From Micromonospora sp. KC606 (lineage in GTDB: Bacteria; Actinomycetota; Actinomycetes; Mycobacteriales; Micromonosporaceae), in the NCBI RefSeq assembly GCF_004348675.1, contig NZ_SMKN01000015.1, forward strand, positions 1-64,000: a stretch of 64,000 nucleotides of DNA. Reading direction: 5' to 3'. The position numbers and the translations under genes are program-made. The stretch's first letter is position 1. Every line of letters starts with the position of its first letter. Shown in pieces: positions 51,569-61,186 of this stretch. Below the pieces are notes generated by a model that saw nothing but the letters and a program-made list of their open reading frames with translations, ran no database searches and was not told where the DNA came from.

Positions 51569-52491
51569 CAGATCTCCGATCCATCGAAAGAAGACGACCA
51601 GGCCGACTCAAGATCTGACTCTGGATGGACCACAGCAGCCACGACCGCGACACCCCCACTGCCTTCAGAAACGAGTCGAGACGGCGACGCACGAACGGCA
51701 GAACTCCGCTTCCGGACAGGCGAGAACGCCCGGCAGGCGAAAGGGACATCGGCGTCCAGGTACTGCTATAATGATCTACGCATTCCCCACCATCGCTGAG
51801 GGGACACATCGGTCGACGCTACTCGGAACAACCTCGAAACAACCGGGTTCACCACCTCGCCCCAGGCAGTTTCGCAAAGCCTGCCGGGATGTGCAATCGA
51901 TGTCAATGCCTCGCAATTGTCAATGCCACCACCCTGCTGGACGCAACTTCGACCGTGCTCTGCCTCGGCCTCCAACCGGCGCCGCGCCGACTCGGCGTCG
52001 GCGGGCCGACGTCCGGCCCTTACCAGTGAGAATCTGGCCTAACGGGACTTCTCCGAGCATTAGCCCTCAAGGGCCACGCCATCCAGAATGTCGCGGAGCG
52101 CCCGGATGTAGAGGTCTCGATGAGCTGCGGCGGTGAGCCGCGGCCGGGCGCGTCGCCCTTCTTGGTCATATCGAGTGCCGTCGAATCCCAAGCCGTCGCA
52201 CGCCGACAATCTATGCAGTCACGACGAAGGCCGTTCAACACTCGAGACGGCCGAACGGCCTTTCGCGACCCTCTGTCACCAGCAGCCCCGCCGACCCTAT
52301 GTCCGTCCGCTGGGCATTCGACGCCCGACCGGGAGGATTCTCGGATCACCGCCGGCATGGTCGGCGGCCCCGGCCCGACCTGGGCTCACCAACCACCTTC
52401 GGTTCCCTACGTCCTCGACCCGGAGTGGCGGGCCAGGGCCGGTAGTGGTGCCTCGCACCGCTACCGGCGTACCTGACACCTCCTGCCAGGT
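51569..52491. other. Gene-poor interval with a regulator remnant
   Basis: No complete gene. On the minus strand around 52060-52160 a frame reading LTAAAHRDLYIRALRDILDG ends at a stop (52060-52062) and resembles the last helix of a TetR-type regulator; nothing upstream continues it. The region is less GC-rich than its surroundings (for instance 51765-51790) and probably contains the glycosyltransferase operon promoter near 51600. Confidence 0.45.
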
Positions 52492-52926
52492 TCAGGGTTT
52501 CCGGCGGCGGTGGTTGTCGTACTTGCGGACGGCGAACGCGTACGCCTCGACGAGCAGCTCCCGGACCAGGTCTGCGGTGTTCTCGCCGGGGGCGACCACG
52601 CACACCCAGTGCTGCGGCGCGTACACCGGGTGCGGCAGCAGGGTGTCCACCGCGTGGTGGTCCACGTCGACCGGGACGGTGGGAAACAACTGTGCGTACC
52701 GGTCCCGGGTCAGGCCGACGCTGAGCCGCCACGCGCCCGGTCGGTCCAGGGCCGAGAAGTTGTCGTACTCGTGGTCGCCGGTGACGATCGTGGCGAACGG
52801 CATCCGCCGCACGTCGGGCAGGTCCCGCTGCGGGTCGTAGATGAAGAAGGTGTCGCCGTGGGCCTCGGGCGCGTCGACCCCGGCGAAGGTGGCGTGGATG
52901 TAGCGGATCATCTCATCAGCGGTCAT
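52492..52926 (-). CDS. DUF6194 family protein
   Basis: A 144-residue actinobacterial protein of unknown function: MTADEMIRYIHATFAGVDAP, then FFIYDPQRDLPDVRRMPFAT, IVTGDHEYDNFSALDRPGAW. The fold is probably a small alpha/beta (YjbR-like) domain. ATG 52926; the leader contains an inverted GCTTCA...TGAAGC (52927-52948). It marks the return to ordinary chromosome. Confidence 0.82.
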   Translation of the reverse strand: MTADEMIRYIHATFAGVDAPEAHGDTFFIYDPQRDLPDVRRMPFATIVTGDHEYDNFSALDRPGAWRLSVGLTRDRYAQLFPTVPVDVDHHAVDTLLPHPVYAPQHWVCVVAPGENTADLVRELLVEAYAFAVRKYDNHRRRKP

Positions 52927-53016
52927 GCTTCAATTTTCTCTCTGAAGCTCCTTATGAGACTTGACTCGAAATGCGCGCACAGCTACCAGTTCAGGTCCCA
53001 ACTGCGGGGAAACCTG

Positions 53017-54726
<1,710 letters not shown>

Positions 54727-54834
54727 CCGTCGCTCCTTCTCCGGGTGTTCGCCGACGGTAGACGATCGCGTGGGCGGCGCGACAGCAGCGATGTGCCTGC
54801 GGGAGGGCACAACGGGCGCATACGGTCGCAGGTG

Positions 54835-55293
54835 ATGGGCGGCGAGCAGGGATGGACCCGACCGGCCCGGCCACGCCGGCCGGTGCGGACCTCTCTGCTG
54901 CTCGGTGGCTTCGCGATCATCCTGTGCCTGGTCGGGGTGGCCGGATTGGGCGCGTGGAACGTACAGGTGGTCACGGGGGCCAGCGGCCCGGTCCGGCAGA
55001 CCGTTGACGGGTTCCTGCGAGAGTTGTCCGCCGGTGAGGTCGAGCGGGCCTACGACCGGCTCTGCGCGCGGGCCCGCGAGCGGTGGAGCGAGGTCGGCTT
55101 CACCGGCTGGGTGCGTACCCCGCCGGTGGTCACCGGCTACGAGGTTCAGCGCGTGTCGGTGCGGACGAAGGCCGGCCGCCCGGTCGGCGAGGTGGCCGTC
55201 CGGTTGACCCGCGAGGGTGGGGCCGGTGAGCAGCGGACCGTGTCGGTGGTGAAGGAGGACGGCGGCTGGCGGGTGTGCGGGGATCCGTTCTAG
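54835..55293 (+). CDS. Membrane-anchored extracytoplasmic protein, unknown function
   Basis: A 152-residue protein: basic N-terminus, one TM helix (SLLLGGFAIILCLVGVAGLG), then an extracytoplasmic NTF2/DUF4878-like domain (VDGFLRELSAGEVERAYDRL, VSVRTKAGRPVGEVAVRLTR, VKEDGGWRVCGDPF). DUF4878-like domains are found in lipoproteins and anti-sigma-like proteins; the role here is not known. Its stop overlaps the thymidine kinase stop on the opposite strand by four bases. Confidence 0.75.
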   Translation: MGGEQGWTRPARPRRPVRTSLLLGGFAIILCLVGVAGLGAWNVQVVTGASGPVRQTVDGFLRELSAGEVERAYDRLCARARERWSEVGFTGWVRTPPVVTGYEVQRVSVRTKAGRPVGEVAVRLTREGGAGEQRTVSVVKEDGGWRVCGDPF

Positions 55294-56006
55294 GCGCGCG
55301 GGCCGAGGTCGCCGGAGCGGTAGTGGCGCCGGCACAGCACCTGGTAGCGCACCTCGGCGGTGTGCACGGTGTCGCCGATGACGACCTGCTCGCCCTCGCG
55401 GGCCACCCGCCCGCCGACGACCCGGGCGTTGAGCAGCCCTTCCCGGCCGCACCAGCACAGCACCTCGACCTGGATGCGCGCCACCTCGTCGGCCAGCTCG
55501 AACAGCCGCTGCGCGGCGGGGAACAGGCAGGAGCGGAAGTCGGTGGCCAGGCCGAAGGCGTACACGTCGACGTCGAAGCTGTCGACCAGCTCGGCCATCT
55601 GTTCGACGTGCGCGACGTTGTAGAACGACGCCTCGTCGCAGATCAGGTAGTCGACCCGTACCCCTTCGGCCCAGGTGTCGCGGACCAGGGCGCGCAGGTC
55701 GAGGGAGTCGGTGACCTCGACGGCGGAGTGGGCCAGACCGATGCGGCTGGTGACCTGTGGGCCCAGCGACCGGTCGATGCGGGTGGTGACCAGGCCGCGA
55801 CGGCCCTGCCGAGCGTGGTTGTAGTTCATCTGCAGGGCCATCGTGGACTTGCCGCAGTCCATCGGCCCCCAGAAGAACTTCAGGGCGGCGGCGTGCAGCG
55901 GTCGTCCGTCGACGCCCCGGGCGGCGGCGCATCCGGTGAGGCCCTCGTCCGGGCCCGGGAGCGGGCGGGCCAGGCAGGTCGGGGTGGCAGCGGCGTCGTC
56001 GGTCAC
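55290..56006 (-). CDS. tdk: Thymidine kinase
   Basis: A 238-residue type II thymidine kinase that phosphorylates thymidine with ATP. The P-loop is FFWGPMDCGKSTMAL, the Walker B-like DEASF follows (LICDEASFYNVAHVEQMAEL), and the lasso zinc site is CWCGREG with CRRHYR at the end. Start taken at GTG 56006; a non-conserved 40-residue N-terminal extension precedes the P-loop, so a later start is possible. Head-to-tail with the UMF1-type transporter gene. Confidence 0.9.
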   Translation of the reverse strand: MTDDAAATPTCLARPLPGPDEGLTGCAAARGVDGRPLHAAALKFFWGPMDCGKSTMALQMNYNHARQGRRGLVTTRIDRSLGPQVTSRIGLAHSAVEVTDSLDLRALVRDTWAEGVRVDYLICDEASFYNVAHVEQMAELVDSFDVDVYAFGLATDFRSCLFPAAQRLFELADEVARIQVEVLCWCGREGLLNARVVGGRVAREGEQVVIGDTVHTAEVRYQVLCRRHYRSGDLGPRA

Positions 56007-56059
56007 GTCGGGGCAGCCTAGCGGATCGACCCGGCCGATCAGGCCGCAGCGGTGTGTCG

Positions 56060-57445
56060 CTAGAGCACCCGGGGTGGGGTGTTGCCGGCGGCGATGATGG
56101 CTCGCCGCATCGGTACGGCGGCCAGCAGCGCGAACCCGACCACGAAGAAGATCAGCAGGGAGACCAGGCCCACCCGGTAGGAGGCGGTGAGCTGGAACAC
56201 CAGGCCGAAGGCGAGCGGTCCGAGCCAGCTGGTTCCCTTGTCGCTGATCTCGTAGAAGCCGTAGTACTCGCCCTCCTTGCCGGCGGGAATGAGCTGGCTG
56301 AACAGGGACCGGCTCAGCGCCTGGCTGCCACCGAGGACCAGGCCGATCGCGGCGCCGAGGAGCATGAACTGCAGCGGCGCCTCGGCGGGCAGCCGGAACG
56401 CGGCGATGATCACACCGGTCCACAGCGCCAGGGACAGCAGCACCGTCTTCCACGCGCCGATCCGCTGGGCCAGGGCGCCGAGCAGCAGCGCGCCACCGAA
56501 GGCGAGGAACTGCACCAGCAGGATGGTGACGATCAGGGTGCTCTGCTCCAGCCGCAGTTCCTTGGTGCCGTACTGGCTGGCCAGGGCGATGACGGTCTGG
56601 ATGCCGTCGTTGTAGACCAGGAACGCCAGCAGGAAGAACAGCGTCAACGGGTACGCCTTCATCTGGCGCACGGTGCGGCCGAGCTGGCGGAACCCGTCGG
56701 TGAGCGGGTTGCCGCCGGCCAGCGCGGCGGTGGTGGTGGGCTGTTCCCGCAGCCAGCGCAGCGGTACCAGGGTGAACACCGCCCACCACACTCCGGCCGA
56801 CACGATCGACCATCGCGCCAGGTCGAGGGTACGTGCCGGCTGCCCGTTGTCCAGGCTCTGCACGGCGACCAGGTTCAGCGCCAGCAGCAGACCACCGCCG
56901 AGGTAGCCCAACGCCCAGCCGCGGCTGGATATGCCGTCGCGGTCGTCCGGGCCGCCGAGCTGCGGCAGGAACGAGTTGTAGACGACCACCCCGGCGCCGA
57001 AGGCGACGTTGGCGACGACGAACAGTGCCCCGCCGAGCAGGTAGCGCTCGCCGGTGACGAACAGCATCGCGGTGGTCGCGCCGGCGCCGGTGAACGCGGC
57101 GACGGCCAGCAGCGGCTTCTTGTGCGCCGACCGGTCGGCGATGGCGCCGACGACCGGCAGCACGAACACGGTGAGGAACACCGACAGCGACACCAGGTAC
57201 GGGAAGTACGACCCGGCCGCCACTTTGATGCCCAACGGGTAGACGTGCCCGGCGCAGGTGTCGGCGCCGAGCTCGCAGCCGGCGGCGAGTTCGGTGACGG
57301 TGGTCAGGAAGGGGCCGAGGAAGACGGTGATGACCGTGGTGGAGAACGCCGACATCGCCCAGTCGTAGAAGTACCAACCGGTGCGTTCGCGGCGGGTGCT
57401 GCCCGGTGGCGGGTTCTGCACCCTAGGGGCAACGGTCTCGGCCAT
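56060..57445 (-). CDS. MFS/UMF1 family transporter (Atg22-like)
   Basis: A 461-residue twelve-TM permease of the UMF1 group: RTGWYFYDWAMSAFSTTVIT near the N-terminus, then PYLVSLSVFLTVFVLPVVGA, IADRSAHKKPLLAVAAFTGA, and GGSQALSRSLFSQLIPAGKE with GEYYGFYEISDKGTSWLGPL, the diagnostic end motif. Bacterial UMF1 proteins are thought to move amino acids or peptides; substrate unknown. ATG 57445. Confidence 0.9.
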   Translation of the reverse strand: MAETVAPRVQNPPPGSTRRERTGWYFYDWAMSAFSTTVITVFLGPFLTTVTELAAGCELGADTCAGHVYPLGIKVAAGSYFPYLVSLSVFLTVFVLPVVGAIADRSAHKKPLLAVAAFTGAGATTAMLFVTGERYLLGGALFVVANVAFGAGVVVYNSFLPQLGGPDDRDGISSRGWALGYLGGGLLLALNLVAVQSLDNGQPARTLDLARWSIVSAGVWWAVFTLVPLRWLREQPTTTAALAGGNPLTDGFRQLGRTVRQMKAYPLTLFFLLAFLVYNDGIQTVIALASQYGTKELRLEQSTLIVTILLVQFLAFGGALLLGALAQRIGAWKTVLLSLALWTGVIIAAFRLPAEAPLQFMLLGAAIGLVLGGSQALSRSLFSQLIPAGKEGEYYGFYEISDKGTSWLGPLAFGLVFQLTASYRVGLVSLLIFFVVGFALLAAVPMRRAIIAAGNTPPRVL

Positions 57446-57462
57446 CGGATCCTCCGCCGGGT

Positions 57463-58230
57463 TCAGGCAGCCCAGTGGCCGCGGCTGCGGTAGACGTCGC
57501 GCAGCACGCCGACGTGATCGGTCATGATGCCATCCACTCCGAGATCAAGTAAGTCGTGCATCCGGGCGGGGTCGTCGATCGTCCAGACGTGCACGTGCAG
57601 GCCGAGCCGGTGGCAGTAGGCGAGGAACCGGCGGTCGACCACCGGCACCCGGCCGTAGCGGGGCGGGACCTGCGCGGCGACGACCGACTCGGGCAGCCGT
57701 ATCCGTCGCCCGTGCAGGGACGCCATCCGCAGCCGCGCCACCCCGCGCATCCCGAGGCTGGTGGCGATCCGGCCTGCGGTCAGGGCCCGCAGCCGGGCCA
57801 GCCGGGCGTCGCTGAACGAGGCCAGCAGCACCCGGTCGGCCGCGCCCGCCCGGGTCACGGTCGCCACCGTCGGCGCCACGCCGCCGTCGGCCTTGACGTC
57901 GATGTTGAACCGGACCCGCGGCCAGGCCGCCAGGATCTCGTCGAGCCGGGGTACGACCGCCGCGCCGCCCACGCGTACCGAGGTCAGGTCCGCCCAACGC
58001 AGGTCGGCGAGGCGTCCCCGCCGCCCGGTGAGACGTTGCAGGGTGGCGTCGTGGAACGCCACCGCCACCCCGTCGGCGGTGGCGTGCACGTCGGTCTCCA
58101 CGTACCGGTAGCCGAGGCCGACCGCCCGGGCGAACGCTTCGGCGGTGTTCTCGTCACCGTCGGCGGCGCCGCCGCGGTGGGCGAAGGCCAGCGGCGTGGG
58201 GGAGTCGAGGTAGCCGGACCGGGTCAGCAC
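57463..58230 (-). CDS. Glycerophosphodiester phosphodiesterase (GDPD)
   Basis: A 255-residue enzyme: FAHRGGAADGDENTAEAFAR (HRG..P-like entry with first catalytic His), VETDVHATADGVAVAFHDAT (ExD and second His), and VHVWTIDDPARMHDLLDLGV, DGIMTDHVG at the C-terminus. It hydrolyses glycerophosphodiesters to glycerol 3-phosphate and alcohol. GTG 58230 chosen; no signal peptide, hence cytoplasmic. It lies 17 bases upstream of the UMF1 gene in the same direction, likely co-transcribed. Confidence 0.92.
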   Translation of the reverse strand: MLTRSGYLDSPTPLAFAHRGGAADGDENTAEAFARAVGLGYRYVETDVHATADGVAVAFHDATLQRLTGRRGRLADLRWADLTSVRVGGAAVVPRLDEILAAWPRVRFNIDVKADGGVAPTVATVTRAGAADRVLLASFSDARLARLRALTAGRIATSLGMRGVARLRMASLHGRRIRLPESVVAAQVPPRYGRVPVVDRRFLAYCHRLGLHVHVWTIDDPARMHDLLDLGVDGIMTDHVGVLRDVYRSRGHWAA

Positions 58231-58325
58231 GCGAGGCAGTATGCCCGCCTGTCGTGGCCGGCAGGTGACCGGCTGACGACCATTGCCGTCGCGCCGCCCG
58301 CCACACAAATTTCCCTATCACTCCT

Positions 58326-58331
58326 TATAAT
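58326..58331 (+). promoter_or_regulatory. TATAAT -10 element before the HTH gene
   Basis: A perfect TATAAT in an unusually AT-rich stretch (about 58303-58340), 18 bases before the ATG of the HTH gene. I do not see a good -35 hexamer at 17 bases. The leader would be about 10 bases, nearly leaderless. Confidence 0.5.
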
Positions 58332-58348
58332 GCTTCAATGACAGCCTG

Positions 58349-58804
58349 ATGAGTGACGACATGTATTCGGTGGAGCAGGTCGCGGAACGCCTCGGTCTGC
58401 ACGTTCGGACCGTTCGCGGCTACATCCGGTCCGGCCGGCTGAAGGCGACACGGATCGGCAAGCAGTACCGCATCGCCCGCGCCGACCTCGATACCCTGCT
58501 CGGCCGTGCGACCCCCGCCGCCCGAAACGCCGCCCCGGCCCTGGAGGTGGCCAGCATCGTCACGGTCGACGGGGTCGACCGGAGCACCGCCGACCGGCTG
58601 GCCACCCTCGTGCTGGCCAGCCTGAACAACCCCCGACCGGCCGCGCGCCCGCTGCGCGCCCAGACCGTCCACGACGAGCAGCGGCACCGGATGAAGTTCG
58701 TGCTGATGGGCGACGCGGCCGCCACCGCCGAGGTCCTGCACCTGCTCGACGCCGTGCTCGCCGACGGCGCCGGCCTGCTGACCGGGGAGGACGAGAACGC
58801 CTGA
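58349..58804 (+). CDS. Helix-turn-helix (excisionase/MerR-type) DNA-binding protein
   Basis: A 151-residue protein. The N-terminal excisionase-type HTH is MYSVEQVAERLGLHVRTVRG, YIRSGRLKATRIGKQYRIAR. The C-terminal half (VASIVTVDGVDRSTADRLAT, then MKFVLMGDAAATAEVLHLLD) looks like a small ligand-binding or oligomerisation domain. Likely a transcription factor rather than a phage excisionase because of its length. Its target is unknown; it may be autoregulated. ATG 58349. Confidence 0.85.
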   Translation: MSDDMYSVEQVAERLGLHVRTVRGYIRSGRLKATRIGKQYRIARADLDTLLGRATPAARNAAPALEVASIVTVDGVDRSTADRLATLVLASLNNPRPAARPLRAQTVHDEQRHRMKFVLMGDAAATAEVLHLLDAVLADGAGLLTGEDENA

Positions 58805-59375
58805 CGTGCTGCAGGACCGGGCCGGGGGTGCGGGTCCTGGTCTGCGGCGGTCGTCGGTGACATCTCCCGACACCTGGCCACCAGCGCCGCCCTGCGCGCC
58901 CTGGTCCACGAGTCCAACCGCGCCGACCACGTCTGGTTCGTCCCCGACCTCGACGCCCTCGACGCCAGGCTGACGGCCACGGCATCCTGATCGGTCAGCC
59001 CCGAAAGCAGGCCCGGCCACCGTTGCGGGGCAACCGGGGCCGAACCTGCCTGGCGGTGCCCGGTGAAGCCGGCGGGGCGCGCACCGAGGTGACCGACGAC
59101 GGACGGCACGGCGATTGACCGGGGCGCCAACCGGGACCTAGGGTCGACGCCGTGACTGCCGGGTCGGCCATCAGAGGCCATCAGCGGACAGGGCACCCGG
59201 CTGGCACGTGAGCCACGGGTGGGCCCGCGGCCCGCCGACCACCGCCGCTGACCGCTCGTTGCGGGCGTCTCACTCTTCCCGTCGCCGACGCACGTCGTCG
59301 GCCGCGTCTTCGTGCCTTCCTCCACCCACCGCGCCGCCGCGCGGCGCCCACGCCTTCCCGGGAGTACCCACGCGC
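58805..59375. other. Gene-poor interval with a possible gene fragment
   Basis: At 58856-58990 the plus strand encodes ISRHLATSAALRALVHESNR and ADHVWFVPDLDALDARLTAT to a TGA, without a start codon in a sensible place; this may be the tail of a decayed gene. The remainder holds no gene I can support. A short direct duplication GGCCATCAG occurs twice near 59166-59184. Confidence 0.4.
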
Positions 59376-60209
59376 ATGCCGAACGACGTCAATCACGCTG
59401 TCATCGAGGAGTTCCGCGCCAACGCCGGCCGAGTCGGGGGCTGGTTCGAGGGAGCACGCCTGTTGCTGCTCACCACCACCGGAACGCGCACCCGCGCCCC
59501 ACACACCACCCCGCTGGGCTACCTGCCCGACGGCGGGCAGCGGGTGCTGGTGATCGCCTCCGCCGGCGGCTCCCCGGAGAACCCGCAGTGGTTCCGCAAC
59601 CTGCTGGCCCACCCGTTGGTCACCGTCGAGGACGGGGTCTTCACCTACCCGGCCCGGGCCGAGGTGCTCACCGGCGACGACCGAGACCGCGCCTTCGCCC
59701 GCGCTGCGGAGGCCGACCCGGGCTGGGCCGAGTACGAGCGTCAGTCCGGCCGAACCCTGCCGGTGGTGGCGCTGTCACCCGTGCCGGGCCCGCCCACGCC
59801 GCCGCCCGGCCCGCCCGGCGCCGCGCTGACGGCGGTGCACGACGCGTTCCGGCGGGAACTGGCGCTGATCCGGCAGGAGGTGGCCACGGCCGGGCCGACG
59901 GTCGGCGCGCAGCTACGGGTGACCTGCCTGACCCTGTGCGAAGGGCTGCGCGGGCACCACCAGCGCGAGGACGCCGGCATATTCCCCTGGCTGGCAACCC
60001 GCCGCCCGGATCTCGCCCCGGTGCTGGCCCGTCTCGACGCCGAGCACCGGGCGATGGCCGCGCTGCTGGACGAGCTGCGCAGCGTCCTGGCCACCCCGGC
60101 GGTGGACCGGCAGGTACTGCGCGCCGAGGTGGAGCGCCTCACCGGCCAGGTGGAGGCACACCTGGCGTACGAGGAGGAGCACCTCGTACCGATCCTGGAC
60201 GCCGGCTGA
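59376..60209 (+). CDS. F420-dependent nitroreductase (Ddn family) fused to hemerythrin domain
   Basis: A 277-residue fusion. Residues about 1-135 are the Ddn-like split-barrel domain: NHAVIEEFRANAGRVGGWFE, LLLTTTGTRTRAPHTTPLGY, NPQWFRNLLAHPLVTVEDGV. After a Pro-rich linker (about 137-150), residues about 153-277 form a hemerythrin-like four-helix bundle with ligands in LRGHHQREDAGIFPWL, DAEHRAMA and EEEHLVPIL. This would couple deazaflavin-dependent reduction with a di-iron sensor or oxygen-binding domain. ATG 59376. Confidence 0.85.
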   Translation: MPNDVNHAVIEEFRANAGRVGGWFEGARLLLLTTTGTRTRAPHTTPLGYLPDGGQRVLVIASAGGSPENPQWFRNLLAHPLVTVEDGVFTYPARAEVLTGDDRDRAFARAAEADPGWAEYERQSGRTLPVVALSPVPGPPTPPPGPPGAALTAVHDAFRRELALIRQEVATAGPTVGAQLRVTCLTLCEGLRGHHQREDAGIFPWLATRRPDLAPVLARLDAEHRAMAALLDELRSVLATPAVDRQVLRAEVERLTGQVEAHLAYEEEHLVPILDAG

Positions 60210-60235
60210 CCATGGCCGCCGACGCCCGCCGGGAC

Positions 60236-61009
60236 TCAGCCCGGTGGGCGTCGGCGGTGGGCGCGGCTGGTGTCGACCGGGCGGCCCGGGTCCACGTGCC
60301 GGGGCCGGTCCGGTTCGTGCGGGCGCAGCGGCACGAGGGTGTCGGTGATCGCGTCGATGATCCGGTCGGTGCCGAGCCGGGCGACGCCGGGCGCACCGGG
60401 GGACAGGTCACGCAGGTCGAGGGGGTCACCGAAACGGACCCGGATCACCGGGCGGCGCAGCAGCGCGCGAGTGATGCCGCGCAGCATTCCCTTCGGCGCC
60501 CGGTAGGGGAGTACCTCGTGGGAGCCCCAGTGGGCGACCGGCACGATCGGGGCGCCGCTGGCGAGGGCGAGCCGGGCGGCGCCGGTCTTGCCGCGTTCGG
60601 GCCACATACCGGGGTCGAGTCCGATCCGCCCCTCGGGGTAGACCAGTACGACCGATCCGGCGGCGACGGCCACGCTGGCCTCGTCGAGGGCCCGGTGCGC
60701 GGCGGCGGTGCCCCGGTCGACGCGCAGGTGGCCGGCGTGACGCATGAGCGGGCCGATCACGGGAGCGCGGAACAGCCCGCCGGTGGCCATGATCCGTGGT
60801 GCGACGTCCCGGGTGCGGCAGGCCGCGGCGAGCACGATCGGGTCGAACGGGCTGATGTGGTTGGCGGCCAGGATCAGCGGACCACGGCGCAGACACCGCG
60901 GTACGTCGCCGGTGACCTCGAGCCGGGCGAGCAGGGCGACGGCGGCGAGGGCGAGGGCCTGTGCGGCACGCCAGAACAGCGGCGGCCGCCATGCGGTGGG
61001 GGTCTCCAT
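60236..61009 (-). CDS. 1-acyl-sn-glycerol-3-phosphate acyltransferase (PlsC-like)
   Basis: A 257-residue acyltransferase. Motif I is NHISPFDPIVLAA (H-x4-D), motif III is VYPEGRIGLDPGMWPERGKT, followed by GAARLALASGAPIVPVAHWG. An N-terminal hydrophobic segment anchors it to the membrane. I chose ATG 61009 (METPTAWRPPLFWRAAQ) over upstream alternatives because the family typically begins near the first hydrophobic helix. Role in phosphatidic acid synthesis or acylation of another glycolipid. Confidence 0.88.
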   Translation of the reverse strand: METPTAWRPPLFWRAAQALALAAVALLARLEVTGDVPRCLRRGPLILAANHISPFDPIVLAAACRTRDVAPRIMATGGLFRAPVIGPLMRHAGHLRVDRGTAAAHRALDEASVAVAAGSVVLVYPEGRIGLDPGMWPERGKTGAARLALASGAPIVPVAHWGSHEVLPYRAPKGMLRGITRALLRRPVIRVRFGDPLDLRDLSPGAPGVARLGTDRIIDAITDTLVPLRPHEPDRPRHVDPGRPVDTSRAHRRRPPG

Positions 61010-61141
61010 CAGGAGTGGATGGTCGCACGGCGTGTCGACGAGCGGAGAGCACTCCGGGCCGCGCGCGGCAGAGGTGATCAAGGTCATTGGTCCCGGACCG
61101 GTTCGAACCCTCCGACCCCGCCGCATCCGCTACGACAGCAA

Positions 61142-61166
61142 GTAGTATTTACTACGTCTTGTAGTA
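61142..61166 (+). promoter_or_regulatory. Three GTAGTA/TACTAC half-sites upstream of cydA
   Basis: GTAGTA-TT-TACTAC (61142-61155) is a perfect palindrome, and a further GTAGTA at 61161-61166 makes a second dyad with TACTAC around GTCTT. It lies 21 bases before the cydA start. The half-sites recall BlaI/MecI-type TACTAC motifs; the regulator is unknown. Confidence 0.6.
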
Positions 61167-61186
61167 CGACTTTCAGGGGGTCACCG

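Noticed and set aside
55290-57377. 695-residue frame extending upstream of thymidine kinase
   Set aside because: The extension is antisense-frame shadow of the UMF1-type transporter; the kinase starts near 56006.
61142-61166. Rex binding site upstream of cydA
   Set aside because: The TTGTGAA/TTCACAA arms of Rex operators are absent; the motif is of another type.
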